Of a stretch of 64,000 nucleotides of DNA, positions 27,871 through 36,891 are shown piece by piece. Position numbers and translations under genes: made by a program. Within the stretch, counting starts at the first letter, position 1. Each line of letters begins with the position of its first letter. Origin of the DNA: an uncultured Litoreibacter sp. (GTDB taxonomy: Bacteria; Pseudomonadota; Alphaproteobacteria; Rhodobacterales; Rhodobacteraceae); assembly GCA_947493265.1 (NCBI GenBank), contig CANLQL010000004.1:372001-436000 (forward strand), written 5' to 3'. The notes under the pieces are model-generated. The model was not told where the DNA came from and ran no database searches. It worked only from the letters and a program-made list of their open reading frames with translations.

Positions 27871-29037
27871 ATGGGCACGAAATTGGTTGTGAAAAATATC
27901 GGGATGATCCTGTCCGGAAAGCTGGAGGAGCCGATATTTGATGGCGATTGCATGGTCTGTATCGATGGAAAGATCACCGCATGGGGTGCAGAAAAAGACC
28001 TTGATTGCGACGGGGCTGACACGGTGGTCGATGCGCATGGTGTGACATTGGCACCGGGCTTGATCGACAGTCACATTCACCCGGTTGTGGGCGACTACAC
28101 CCCACGCCAGCAACAACTTCACTGGATCGACAGTACCTTGCATGGTGGTGTCACCACGTTGATTTCAGCCGGTGAGGTTCACATGCCGGGGCGGCCCAAA
28201 GACGTAGTTGGTCTGAAGGCCATGGCGATTGCGTCCCAGCGCTGGTACGAGAATTTCCGCCCCTCTGGCGTCAAGGTTCATGCAGGCGCGCCGGTGATTG
28301 AGCATGGGATGGTGGAACAGGACTTCAAAGACCTCGCAGATGCGGGCGTGAAGCTGCTGGGGGAGGTCGGACTAGGCACGGTCAAGGACGGCAAGACCGC
28401 GCAGCAAATGGTCGGCTGGGCCCAAAAATACGGCATCCAAAGCACGATCCACACGGGTGGGCCGTCGATCCCTGGCTCCGGGCTTATTGATGCGGATATG
28501 GTCATGGAAACGGGAACGGACGTAATTGGCCATATCAATGGCGGGCATTCGGCTCTGCCCGATGATCAGATCATTTGTCTTTGCGAAAGCTGCACCGCGG
28601 CGTTCGAGATCGTCCACAATGGCAATGAGCGGGCGGCGGTTCTGACCGTCAATACTGCGCGCGAGTTGGGCAAGCTTGATCAGGTTATTCTGGGCACGGA
28701 CGGCCCCGCAGGATCGGGTGTTCAGCCTTTGGGCATCCTGCGCATGATCGCGATGGTGTCGTCCTTTGGCAACGTCCCAGCCGAGCAGGCATTCTGTTTT
28801 GGAAATGGCAACACGGCGCGCCAACGTGAATTGGACACAGGTCTGATTGAGGTCGGAAAATGTGCTGATTTCGTTCTGATGGATCAGGCACAACACGCGC
28901 CGGGTAAAAACCTGTTGGAGTCAGTTCAGCTTGGCAATCTACCAGGTGTCGGAATGACGATCATTGACGGTGTTGTGCGTACGGAACGGTCCCGAAACAC
29001 TCCACCGGCGCAAAAACTGCCCGAAGTTGTGGTCTGA
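27871..29037 (+). CDS. ena: Enamidase-like amidohydrolase
   Basis: The true start is ATG 27871 (MGTKLVVKNIGMILSG), giving 388 aa; the ORF track begins 169 codons earlier inside the divergent LysR gene. It is an amidohydrolase-superfamily enzyme with the metal-binding pair in GLIDSHIHPVVGDYTP, further His in STIHTGGPS and GHINGGHSA, and the catalytic Asp in GTDGPAGSG. It resembles enamidase of Eubacterium barkeri, which opens 1,4,5,6-tetrahydro-6-oxonicotinate to 2-formylglutarate and ammonia. A 6-hydroxynicotinate reductase gene in the facing operon strongly supports this role. Confidence 0.85.
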   Translation: MGTKLVVKNIGMILSGKLEEPIFDGDCMVCIDGKITAWGAEKDLDCDGADTVVDAHGVTLAPGLIDSHIHPVVGDYTPRQQQLHWIDSTLHGGVTTLISAGEVHMPGRPKDVVGLKAMAIASQRWYENFRPSGVKVHAGAPVIEHGMVEQDFKDLADAGVKLLGEVGLGTVKDGKTAQQMVGWAQKYGIQSTIHTGGPSIPGSGLIDADMVMETGTDVIGHINGGHSALPDDQIICLCESCTAAFEIVHNGNERAAVLTVNTARELGKLDQVILGTDGPAGSGVQPLGILRMIAMVSSFGNVPAEQAFCFGNGNTARQRELDTGLIEVGKCADFVLMDQAQHAPGKNLLESVQLGNLPGVGMTIIDGVVRTERSRNTPPAQKLPEVVV

Positions 29038-29054
29038 CCGATCCTGTAATGGGC

Positions 29055-29489
29055 TCAGGAAATTTTCTTGAGTAATCGCAGCAGGGTCGAACGCTCATCC
29101 GGCGACAAGGGGGCAAGCGTTGCCTCCGTAATATCTCGACCGTTTTCTTTGAGCTTTTCGATCAGCTCTCGCCCCTGAGCAGTTAGCGAGATCAGTGTCC
29201 GGCGTTTGTCGGTTTTGTCCGCGCTGGTCTCAATCAGCTTTTTCGCTTTCAAACGGTCGACGACGCCTTTGATTGTCGCAACATCCGTCGCCGCCAGACG
29301 CCCAAGATGGTTTTGTGACACTGCCCCGTGCTGGGAAATGCGCAGCAAGGTTGAAAACTGCGCTGGGGTCAGGTTTCCGATGACGTGTTTCTGGAACAGG
29401 ATCGCATGGCGCTGGCTGGCCAGCCGCAACACATATCCAACCTGATCATCAAGCACATACTCGGTGACAGGCTCTGCGGTTTCAGCCAT
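29055..29489 (-). CDS. MarR-family regulator of the pyridine cluster
   Basis: The 144-residue winged-helix protein has the MarR order: N-terminal dimer helix (YVLRLASQRHAILFQKHV), DNA-binding helices (AATDVATIKGVVDRLKAKKLI), a wing with DKRRTLISLTAQG and a C-terminal dimer helix. The start has an AAGGAG site. It is the last gene of the minus-strand catabolic operon, 31 bases after a PF06684 gene, and convergent with enamidase. It probably responds to a pyridine carboxylate or intermediate. NicR-like repressors of 6-hydroxynicotinate sensing are MarR proteins, which fits. Confidence 0.85.
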   Translation of the reverse strand: MAETAEPVTEYVLDDQVGYVLRLASQRHAILFQKHVIGNLTPAQFSTLLRISQHGAVSQNHLGRLAATDVATIKGVVDRLKAKKLIETSADKTDKRRTLISLTAQGRELIEKLKENGRDITEATLAPLSPDERSTLLRLLKKIS

Positions 29490-29520
29490 GGGCGGTCTCC
29501 TTCATTGGGTCAGGCGGAGC

Positions 29521-30105
29521 TTAGCGTAGTCCGTCTTTGCCTTCTGCATCCTCATGGGTCAGCCCACCAACGCGCGGCAGCGGGCGACCACTATCTGTTA
29601 CCGCGACAGCAACCATGATCTCGTTGGCTCTCGGCGCGTCGTTGAGACAAACTTCGATCCCGTCAAAATGGCTTCGGACGTAGGCGGCGTCCTTGTGACC
29701 AAGCGGGACATCTAGAACTTGGCCCGGGCTGCCCATCTTCTTTGACGATGCCACCAGGGCTGCGCCCTTCTCGACGGCCTTGCGAAGTGGCGCACCCAGT
29801 TTCGGGTGCAAGATCGCTGCGGCATGTTCCAATTCGCCATTTTCGCCGACCATCGCGGACTTGCCGTAGCTTTCCGCCTGCGCAGGTGTGATCCCCAAAG
29901 CCTGGACACATTTGTCACCCAGCAACGTACCGAGCTCTGCGCCAATATCCATCAGGGCGGACAAGTCTTCCTGATAACCCCCTGCGAACGGGTTCTCGAT
30001 CACTGCGACGGCCACCGCTTTTCGTGTCGGGGGCGAGATTTCGCGCCCAATTTCAATATGAGTTTCTTCGACATTTACCGCTATTTTTCTGATCTTCGCG
30101 CTCAT
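29521..30105 (-). CDS. PF06684 (amino acid synthesis) family protein, copy 2
   Basis: This 194-residue protein is a paralogue of the gene just upstream; both share IENPF-x-G-x-Y near residue 40, YGK-x-A-x-VG near 80, SSKK-x-G near 120 and end in the same K/E-DGLR. The family (formerly DUF1185) is annotated as amino acid synthesis without firm biochemistry. The ATG overlaps the upstream stop by four bases, so it is coupled. The conserved Lys and Ser residues look catalytic, but no reaction can be assigned. Context points to handling of a ring-cleavage product. Confidence 0.75.
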   Translation of the reverse strand: MSAKIRKIAVNVEETHIEIGREISPPTRKAVAVAVIENPFAGGYQEDLSALMDIGAELGTLLGDKCVQALGITPAQAESYGKSAMVGENGELEHAAAILHPKLGAPLRKAVEKGAALVASSKKMGSPGQVLDVPLGHKDAAYVRSHFDGIEVCLNDAPRANEIMVAVAVTDSGRPLPRVGGLTHEDAEGKDGLR

Positions 30106-30683
30106 CTCAGTCCATCCTCGCCTTTGATATCTGCCGCGTCCAACCCGCCTGCGCGGTTATGGATGCGTGCGCCCGTGCTCATCACCAAGGCCAAAGCCAT
30201 CTCACCGGCTTTGGGCGCATCGTTGCAGCCGACTTCCATCGCATCAAAATGGCCGCGCACATAGGACGCGTTGGTATGTGTGATCGGAATGTCCAGCCGC
30301 GCACCAACGCCGCCGACCTTCTTTGTGGACGGCACAATCGCTTTCGCGTCGCCCAGCAATTCGCGCATCGCATAGCCACCGGGCGCATGCCACAGCGCGC
30401 CATGTTCAACCTCTCCGGCGGCTCCGACGATTGCGCCTTTGCCGTAACCTTCGATCTTGTCCGCGCCGCCAAGCGCTGCGGCAAGTTTTGTCGCCATCTC
30501 AAGACCCAAAGGCTTCAAAACTTCCATGAAGCTTTGAATTTCCTCGACATATTTGCCTGAAAACGGGTTTTCGATGATCGCCAAGACGGATCCGCGCAGC
30601 AGTGGTTTGTCCGCAACCGGCCCTCCTTCATGAAAAACCTCTTCAACAGAGATGACGGTTTTTCGCAAGATGACTTTATGCAT
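30102..30683 (-). CDS. PF06684 (amino acid synthesis) family protein, copy 1
   Basis: ATG 30683 with an AAGGAAG site gives MHKVILRKTVISVEEVFHEGG (193 aa); the ORF start at 30779 is too far upstream. The gene overlaps the end of the UPF0280 gene by eight bases. Copy 1 and copy 2 share their main motifs but are clearly diverged, suggesting a heteromeric pair or two related steps. There is no signal peptide or membrane helix. Function is unknown; the operon context is pyridine catabolism. Confidence 0.75.
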   Translation of the reverse strand: MHKVILRKTVISVEEVFHEGGPVADKPLLRGSVLAIIENPFSGKYVEEIQSFMEVLKPLGLEMATKLAAALGGADKIEGYGKGAIVGAAGEVEHGALWHAPGGYAMRELLGDAKAIVPSTKKVGGVGARLDIPITHTNASYVRGHFDAMEVGCNDAPKAGEMALALVMSTGARIHNRAGGLDAADIKGEDGLR

Positions 30684-31536
30684 TTTGAAGACTTCCTTTT
30701 GAAAGGGCTGAACGGCTATCGCCGACGATGCTGGTCTGGGTGCCAAGCGCGAGAAACGCTGCATGAACTTGTCCGGCATGGATAAACTGTTGTGCGCGGG
30801 CTTCGCCGTTTTTCAAGGCTCTCAGCGCATCTGTGCGGGACAGGGCTGCGCATCCTGTGACAACTTTTTGCGATGACAGGTCGGTGCTTTCATCAAGCAA
30901 CTGCGCGGCTTCGCGCTTGATCGCCGGATGGCCAGGCAAATCGACAGCGTTTGCAATTAGCGTGGCCGACACATCGGCAACCGCCGCGGTTCGCGCCAGA
31001 ACAGTTACACTATCGGCAATGCCGAGGCTTAGGCTGCGGCCATGGCGGCCACTGGTGGCGATCCCCCGAACTGGATCGTCAAACCCGATATCAATGTCGC
31101 CCAGCCTGTACCCATCATGGCGCGCCACAGCCATTTTGAACCGCTGCCCTTTCGACAAATGCAGTGCGATATCGCCACCATTATTGACATAGGCGCGGCT
31201 TAACTCTGCCTTCTGCGTCATTGCAGCAAGGACCGTTTGCGCCACGGCCCCGGCAACAGCGGCCATCGCTGTTAAATACCCAGTACGAAAGAACGGGATT
31301 GCTGCGTCATGCATTTGCTTTGCAATCTTTCCTTTTGGAGGAACAGAGCCCGCTGTCAGAGGCGCGCGCAATATCGCAAGCTCTGTGACCAGTTCATCAA
31401 GGATCGTTTCAAACCGCTCGCTCGCTGCGGCAAAAGCATCTACCCGATCCCCATCAGCGCCAATGATCAGATCGATAGGCCCATGCTGCAAATGCAACCT
31501 TGCCCCGTTTGATAGCATGGCGGCCACTGGTCCCAT
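30676..31536 (-). CDS. UPF0280 family protein
   Basis: The protein has 286 residues. Family-like features are GPIDLIIGADG near the N terminus, GSVPPKG, the stretch MAAVAGAVAQTVLAAM, and YVNNGGDIALHLSKGQ (NGGD), which recalls the fold of the flavin transferase ApbE. I recognise it as UPF0280. The start codon overlaps the reductase stop as TGATG. Its role is unknown; an ApbE-like fold could mean flavin or nucleotide handling for the upstream flavo-iron-sulfur enzymes, which is speculation. Confidence 0.75.
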   Translation of the reverse strand: MGPVAAMLSNGARLHLQHGPIDLIIGADGDRVDAFAAASERFETILDELVTELAILRAPLTAGSVPPKGKIAKQMHDAAIPFFRTGYLTAMAAVAGAVAQTVLAAMTQKAELSRAYVNNGGDIALHLSKGQRFKMAVARHDGYRLGDIDIGFDDPVRGIATSGRHGRSLSLGIADSVTVLARTAAVADVSATLIANAVDLPGHPAIKREAAQLLDESTDLSSQKVVTGCAALSRTDALRALKNGEARAQQFIHAGQVHAAFLALGTQTSIVGDSRSALSKGSLQNA

Positions 31537-33038
31537 CAGGTTTCTCCGCCTTTTGACCAGCGATAGTTTGCGGCAGACATTGGGTCATGCGCGCGGCCAG
31601 ATCGGGCGACCTTTCGGGTTTCGGGCGTCGCGATATCGCTGACGCGCCGGATCTCCGTCATATGCCCGCCCAGCGCGCCGTAGTCGCTGCGGCGCAATGT
31701 AAATTCAACGGGGGCGACCAGCGCCGGGGTTGGCACGTAGCCAAACGACCCAATGGGCATGTCCAGAACATCGACCATCACCGTTATGCCGCCGCCGGGC
31801 CAGACATAGGCTTGCGCACCGCCGCAGGACACATGGGTCAGCGCATCCTTGACCGACCGGGTCAGACGCACCGGGTTTTCAGTCACGCCAGCGCGTAGAC
31901 TGCCACCGGCCCCGCCCATAAACAGAACCGAACAGACGGAGGGCTCACAGTTTTCCGCAATCAGCTCTGCTGACTTTTGCAGGGGCTCGGGCATTTTCGC
32001 AGGCTGCGGCTCAAGCGCGTCATCAAGTTCGAAATAGGCGAATTGTTCGCCGGTGGTCGACACCATCAACAATCGCTGCCCGGACCAAGCGGTTTTACTG
32101 TTGAAGGGCCCCAGAATTTGCAATGGATCGTCGATATTTGTCCCGCCCCACCCGGTTCCGGGCTCGGCGACCTGAAAATACCGACCTGGGGTAGATCGAC
32201 GCCCCATAATCTTGATCCCTGTGGCGGGCACATCCAATTGTTTGCCAGCTTCGTGTTCCGACAAAACCCCGGTGATATGATCATCGACCACCACGACTTC
32301 GTCCGCATGTCCAAGCCATTGTTTTGCGAACATTCCGATCGTGGCAGAGCCGCAGCCGACACGCATCAAACGCTCTTCCACACCGTTGATCACGGGCGCT
32401 TTGCCCGCTTGCACGGTGACATTGATCAGATCATTTTCAGGACCGATTTGCAGGTCGACAGCTTCTCTGTTGCACAGCCGCAATAGCGCATCGCAGGTCA
32501 CGCGACCTTCTTTCTTCGACCCACCTGTCAGATGCTCCACCCCGCCAAGAGACAACATCTTGGAGCCGTATTCGGACGTCATGACGTGACCGATAGGCTC
32601 CCCCTCGACCCAGACCACATCACGCTCGTGGCCAATATGGCGGTCCGTGTCGATTTTCACCTTCACACCGCAATAGGAAAAGATCCCTTCGGTGACGACC
32701 GTCACCATGTCGACGCCCTCAATCTCCTGACTGACGATAAATGGCGCGGGTTTATAGTCGGGATATGTCGTGCCCGCCCCCACAGCCGTTACAAACGGCC
32801 GGTCGCCTTTGACGATGTCACCGTTCCAAGCCGGTTCGTCCAGATTGTCCTGATCTGTTTGCAGAAACGGCACCAGCTTCTGGTCCGAACTTTCGAGGAT
32901 GGTCAGCGCATCCAGCCGGATCAAATCCCCACCGTGATTGGCATAGCGATCACAGGCCCCGGATTTTCCGTCAGCGATATAGCACATCACCGGGCAGGCA
33001 TCGCAGCGGATCTTTTCGGGCTTTTCAGGTTTTGTCAT
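31536..33038 (-). CDS. hnr: 6-hydroxynicotinate reductase
   Basis: The protein has 500 residues. The N terminus carries a Cys cluster (CDACPVMCYI, then CDRYANHGG) suited to an iron-sulfur centre. The rest contains VTAVGAGTTYPDYKPAPFIV, GVEERLMRVGCGSATIGMFA and SCGGAQAYVWPGGG. It matches Hnr of Eubacterium barkeri in length and order; that enzyme uses reduced ferredoxin to reduce 6-hydroxynicotinate to 1,4,5,6-tetrahydro-6-oxonicotinate. Its ATG overlaps the molybdenum hydroxylase stop (ATGA). Enamidase, the next enzyme of the pathway, is encoded 2.5 kb away on the other strand. Confidence 0.83.
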   Translation of the reverse strand: MTKPEKPEKIRCDACPVMCYIADGKSGACDRYANHGGDLIRLDALTILESSDQKLVPFLQTDQDNLDEPAWNGDIVKGDRPFVTAVGAGTTYPDYKPAPFIVSQEIEGVDMVTVVTEGIFSYCGVKVKIDTDRHIGHERDVVWVEGEPIGHVMTSEYGSKMLSLGGVEHLTGGSKKEGRVTCDALLRLCNREAVDLQIGPENDLINVTVQAGKAPVINGVEERLMRVGCGSATIGMFAKQWLGHADEVVVVDDHITGVLSEHEAGKQLDVPATGIKIMGRRSTPGRYFQVAEPGTGWGGTNIDDPLQILGPFNSKTAWSGQRLLMVSTTGEQFAYFELDDALEPQPAKMPEPLQKSAELIAENCEPSVCSVLFMGGAGGSLRAGVTENPVRLTRSVKDALTHVSCGGAQAYVWPGGGITVMVDVLDMPIGSFGYVPTPALVAPVEFTLRRSDYGALGGHMTEIRRVSDIATPETRKVARSGRAHDPMSAANYRWSKGGET

Positions 33039-35773
33039 GTGCCAAGCGCCTTGATGGCCGCTCTGACACGGCTTGGTGTTGCAGGAACACTGGTTATCCT
33101 TGCCTCGGTGGCTGCATAAATCGCGTTGAGCAGCGCAGGCGCTGTTGGGATCAAGACATGCTCCCCCAATCCTTTGGCGCCGTACGGTCCATGCTCGTCC
33201 GGATCTTCAATGATAATCGTTTCAATCGGGGGAATGTCACCGATTGTCGGGATCAGGTAATCATGCAGGTTTTCTGTTCGTCCAGGGATGTATTCCTCCA
33301 TCAAAGCCATGCCGAGACCTTGCGCGATACCGCCTTGGACCTGACCTTCGACCAGCATCGGATTGATTGCTTTTCCGACATCATGCGCGGCCACAAATTT
33401 CTGCGCTTTCACGGTGCCAAGCCTTGTATCAACCTCAACCACCGCCAGATGCGCCGCATATCCAAATTGCGCATAGGGGCTGCCCTGCCCGTTTTCGTCC
33501 AACGGTTTGGTGGGCGGGTCATAGGTTTCCTCTGCCCGGAACACGAAGCCGTCCTGATCAGGGTCAAGACCGGCTAGATCAAGCCGGTGCGTCCCTCCTG
33601 CATCTGACGCCGTGATAACACCATCCTCAAAGCGCAGCTCCGCATCATCTGCGATATTCATCCGCTCTAATATGCGCGCGCGCAGTGCCGCCCCGGATAG
33701 TTTGGCGGCAGCCCCGGAGACATAGGTTTGGCGGGAGGCGGAGGTTTTTCCGGCGTCAGGGGTTACATCAGTATCCGCGCCAACCAACAAAACAGATTGG
33801 GCGGCCACACCCAAGGCCGTTGCAAATATCTGCGCAATAACGGTGTTGGCCCCTTGTCCAATGTCCATCGCGCCCTGATGCAAGACCACGCGCCCATCGG
33901 GCCGAATGCCGGATTTGATCGTTGATGGGTTTGGAAGGGACGTGTTGCCACACCCATACCAGCCAGCCGCTATCCCGACCCCGCGCTTGAGGACGTCATT
34001 CTTTGAATTGAATGCCTCCGCGGCTTTACGTTCCGCCGCCCAGGCCGGTTGCAGGCTTTTCAAACATTCGCGGATGCCGACGCCTTGCGAAAACACCTGC
34101 CCGCAAACGGTCGGCACATTGTCTTGCAGTGCGTTTTCAATGCGGAACGCCAACGGGTCCATACCCAGTTTTTCGGCCAACGCGTCGAACAGGCTTTCTT
34201 GTGCAATGGCCGATTGCGGCACACCGAACCCGCGAAATGCCCCGGCTGGCGGATTGTTCGTATGAATGCCCTGAGAGCGGGCCAGATAGTCTGTGATACG
34301 GTAGGGGCCTGACGCATGTACGGGCACCCGGTTGGCCACTGTTGGGCCCCAACTGGCGTAAGCGCCCGTGTCAAACGCCCCAAAAAATGAAAACCCGGAG
34401 ATTTTGCCCGACGCGTCCGCGCCGATCTTCAAATGTATATCTGATGGGTGGCGCTTCGTTGTACTTTGCATGGATTCCGTGCGGGTGTAGGTCAAACGCA
34501 CGGGCTTGCCGGTTTTCATCGCTGCCAGGGCCAAGAACGGCTGCAATGAAATGTCGAGCTTGGAGCCGAAACCACCACCGACACCCGTTGGAACGACGCG
34601 AATTTTCTCACGCGTGCAACCCAGGATGATCTCCAACGCTTCGAGGTCCATCACCGGGGCTTGCGTGCCGGCATAGACCTCTACGCGGCCGTCAACCATG
34701 CGTGCGAAACCGGCTTCCGGCTCTATATAGGCGTGTTCCACGAAACCGCTGGTGAAATGGCCCTCTACAGTGACCGCAGCTTTGTCCAACGCATCTTCTG
34801 CATTACCGCATTGCACAAAACCACCGCACATCACGTTGCGGTCGCGACCTTCATGAAGGATCGCAGCCTCGTCTGATTGGGCAGTGTGGATATCTGTTGC
34901 CGCCGGAAGTTCGGTCCAGGTCACCGGAATATCTGCGGGATCAAGCGCTTTGATTGCCTCTGGTGTGCCGATGACTGCGGCCACGGCTTCGCCCCGAAAC
35001 CGCGTCTCGCCTTCGGCAAAAACCGGTTGATCGACGAATTGCGGGATCACGCCAAATGCGTTGCGGCCCGGAATGTCTGCGGCGGTCAGGCTGGCCTCCA
35101 ACCCGTCTGCATCGCTGATGAATGTATCAATGTCGCCGAATACGAACGCCGCGCGGGGGAACGGCGACCGGATCACAAGGATTTCCAACGTGCCGGGCGG
35201 GGCAATATCGTCGCTGAACAGCTCCTGCCCGCTGGTCTTCTGTGCGCCGTCCAAGCGCCGGATGAAACTACCAACTTGCCCCTTTGGATCGTCCGTCAGG
35301 CCGGGACGGGCCATAACCGCGTCGATGATCTTTCGGTATCCTGTGCAGCGGCACAAGACCCCCCCAAGCGCATCCTGCACCTCGGCCTCGGTGGGGGTTG
35401 TTTTTTCCCGCAGCAGCGCCGTAGCCGAAACCATCATGCCCGGCGTGCAAATTCCGCATTGCGCGGCCCCATGATCCTCAAACTGCTGCGCAAGCCGGGC
35501 TGTCATCGGATCGTTTTTATGCAGTCCTGCAAGCGTTTCAACATGAGCGTCTGCGGCTTGATGCGTCGGGGTCAAACAGGCGCAAACCGGCGCGCCGTCC
35601 ATCAACACGGTGCACGCCCCACAATCACCGGCGTCACAGCCGATTTTGACATCTCTGCAGTCCAGTCTTTCGCGCAATGTTTCCGACAAGCGCTCCCCAA
35701 CCTCGGGGAACACATCGACAGATGCGCCGTTCAGCTTGAAACGGGTCCCAGATTTCAGGTCGAGCTTATTCAT
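33035..35773 (-). CDS. Molybdenum hydroxylase, fused iron-sulfur and Mo subunits
   Basis: ATG 35773 (MNKLDLKSGTRFKLNG), overlapping the FAD-subunit stop by eight bases, is the likely start (912 aa). Residues 1-155 bind two [2Fe-2S] clusters (CDAGDCGAC...CAC and CGICTPGM...CRCTGY). From about 170 onward is a xanthine-dehydrogenase-type molybdopterin domain with GVGGGFGSKLD, GAFRGFGVPQ, GAMDIGQGAN and the active-site Glu in KGLGEHVL. Small and large subunits are separate in many relatives, so this is a fusion. With the FAD subunit it should hydroxylate a ring next to nitrogen, here probably nicotinate at C6. Confidence 0.86.
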   Translation of the reverse strand: MNKLDLKSGTRFKLNGASVDVFPEVGERLSETLRERLDCRDVKIGCDAGDCGACTVLMDGAPVCACLTPTHQAADAHVETLAGLHKNDPMTARLAQQFEDHGAAQCGICTPGMMVSATALLREKTTPTEAEVQDALGGVLCRCTGYRKIIDAVMARPGLTDDPKGQVGSFIRRLDGAQKTSGQELFSDDIAPPGTLEILVIRSPFPRAAFVFGDIDTFISDADGLEASLTAADIPGRNAFGVIPQFVDQPVFAEGETRFRGEAVAAVIGTPEAIKALDPADIPVTWTELPAATDIHTAQSDEAAILHEGRDRNVMCGGFVQCGNAEDALDKAAVTVEGHFTSGFVEHAYIEPEAGFARMVDGRVEVYAGTQAPVMDLEALEIILGCTREKIRVVPTGVGGGFGSKLDISLQPFLALAAMKTGKPVRLTYTRTESMQSTTKRHPSDIHLKIGADASGKISGFSFFGAFDTGAYASWGPTVANRVPVHASGPYRITDYLARSQGIHTNNPPAGAFRGFGVPQSAIAQESLFDALAEKLGMDPLAFRIENALQDNVPTVCGQVFSQGVGIRECLKSLQPAWAAERKAAEAFNSKNDVLKRGVGIAAGWYGCGNTSLPNPSTIKSGIRPDGRVVLHQGAMDIGQGANTVIAQIFATALGVAAQSVLLVGADTDVTPDAGKTSASRQTYVSGAAAKLSGAALRARILERMNIADDAELRFEDGVITASDAGGTHRLDLAGLDPDQDGFVFRAEETYDPPTKPLDENGQGSPYAQFGYAAHLAVVEVDTRLGTVKAQKFVAAHDVGKAINPMLVEGQVQGGIAQGLGMALMEEYIPGRTENLHDYLIPTIGDIPPIETIIIEDPDEHGPYGAKGLGEHVLIPTAPALLNAIYAATEARITSVPATPSRVRAAIKALGT

Positions 35774-36626
35774 CGCCACACGCCTTCCTGATCGCCCGCC
35801 CGCAAAGCTCCGTGACCGCGTCAAGACGGTAAGCAGCACTGCCCCGCACGTCATCAATTGGTGTCAGTTCGGAAAGGTGATCCGGTTTGACGGCAACCTG
35901 GTCGGGGTGCTTGCCAAGGCAATCTGCCTCCAACACCCGAAGGCGTTGTGCAACGGCCGAGCATGATCCGACGGCGATCCGTGCGTCATCGATCCGACCA
36001 TCAGCGTTCTGACGGATAATTGCCGCGACCATCGCGATGGAGATTACCAGATAGTCCCGACTTCCAAGCTTTTCGAAGGATGATCCCGCACCCGCTGGCG
36101 GCGTTGGCACGATGATTGCCGTCAGCAGCTCATCAGGTCCAAGTGCAGTTTGGCGCACGCCTTTCAGAAAGTCAGACAATGGCAAGGTGCGTATACCTCG
36201 TGCCGCACTTGCCAATTCAACCTGCGCATCCAGAGCCAAAAGCGGTGGCACGCCATCTGCCGCCGGTGAGGCATTGCACAAATTGCCCGCCATTGTCGCG
36301 GCGTTCTGGATTTGCACACTGCCGACCTGACGACCCGCTTTTTTGAGCGTATCAAATGCCGCTGGAAGGTCTGCACGAATGATATCGGACCACCGAAGTG
36401 CGGCACCAAACCGGATCGCCTCTGGGCCTTTGGTCAGGCTTTTCAGCTCCGAGATTGCCGTCACATCCAGTACGGTTTCGGCCTGCTGACCTTGGCGCTT
36501 TGCCGGGAAATAGTCGGTGCCGCCAGCAAGGATCGTCCGCGCCGGCTGGGAGGCGATTTCAAGCGCGTGAGCCAAGTCCGTCGGACGATGATATGACAAG
36601 ACAACCTCCCGCTGTTTTGTTTGCAT
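35766..36626 (-). CDS. FAD-binding subunit of molybdenum hydroxylase
   Basis: This 286-residue protein has the FAD-binding domain of the xanthine dehydrogenase family: ILAGGTDYFPA and ATMAGNLCNASPAAD contact FAD in relatives, and KLGSRDYLVISIAMVAA starts the C-terminal CO dehydrogenase flavoprotein domain. It passes electrons from the iron-sulfur clusters to an acceptor. It is the first gene of the seven-gene minus-strand catabolic operon. The upstream region shared with ffh is 265 bases. Confidence 0.88.
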   Translation of the reverse strand: MQTKQREVVLSYHRPTDLAHALEIASQPARTILAGGTDYFPAKRQGQQAETVLDVTAISELKSLTKGPEAIRFGAALRWSDIIRADLPAAFDTLKKAGRQVGSVQIQNAATMAGNLCNASPAADGVPPLLALDAQVELASAARGIRTLPLSDFLKGVRQTALGPDELLTAIIVPTPPAGAGSSFEKLGSRDYLVISIAMVAAIIRQNADGRIDDARIAVGSCSAVAQRLRVLEADCLGKHPDQVAVKPDHLSELTPIDDVRGSAAYRLDAVTELCGRAIRKACGDE

Positions 36627-36713
36627 ACAAATGATATGAAGAAGGCCCGTCGCTTGTCAATGAAACAACCGCACGAAAAGTCATTGAAAAACACGTTCAA
36701 CTGCGTGCTGTGC

Positions 36714-36742
36714 TTGACTCTGATTACACCTCCGCCTAAACG
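36714..36742 (+). promoter_or_regulatory. Candidate sigma-70 promoter upstream of ffh
   Basis: TTGACT (36714-36719) and TAAACG (36737-36742) are spaced by 17 bases, close to the housekeeping consensus. Transcription would start near 36749 and leave a leader of about 140 bases containing two hairpins before ffh. Confidence 0.5.
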
Positions 36743-36753
36743 CACACGAACAT

Positions 36754-36826
36754 CCGGAAGCATTGGTCTTCCGGTCCTCGGCGCGGCCGGGGATCGCCTC
36801 CTACCAGCGCGTTGCGCCCGTAGGAG
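36754..36826 (+). ncRNA. Two-hairpin leader or small RNA candidate upstream of ffh
   Basis: Two inverted repeats follow the candidate promoter: CCGGAAG-N7-CTTCCGG (36754-36774) and CTCCTAC-N15-GTAGGAG (36798-36826). No long T-run follows, so it may be a structured 5' leader rather than a free RNA. It lacks the signature loop of SRP RNA. The call is based only on predicted pairing. Confidence 0.3.
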
Positions 36827-36891
36827 CGTTTGTCGTTTGAGCGGTCTGCACTTATGTAGACTTTGGTGAAACTGAGAAAGGGCCGAGAGCC

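Noticed and set aside
36754-36826. SRP RNA (ffs) next to ffh
   Set aside because: The paired segments lack the conserved GGAAG/AGCAGCC internal-loop and tetraloop pattern of bacterial SRP RNA.
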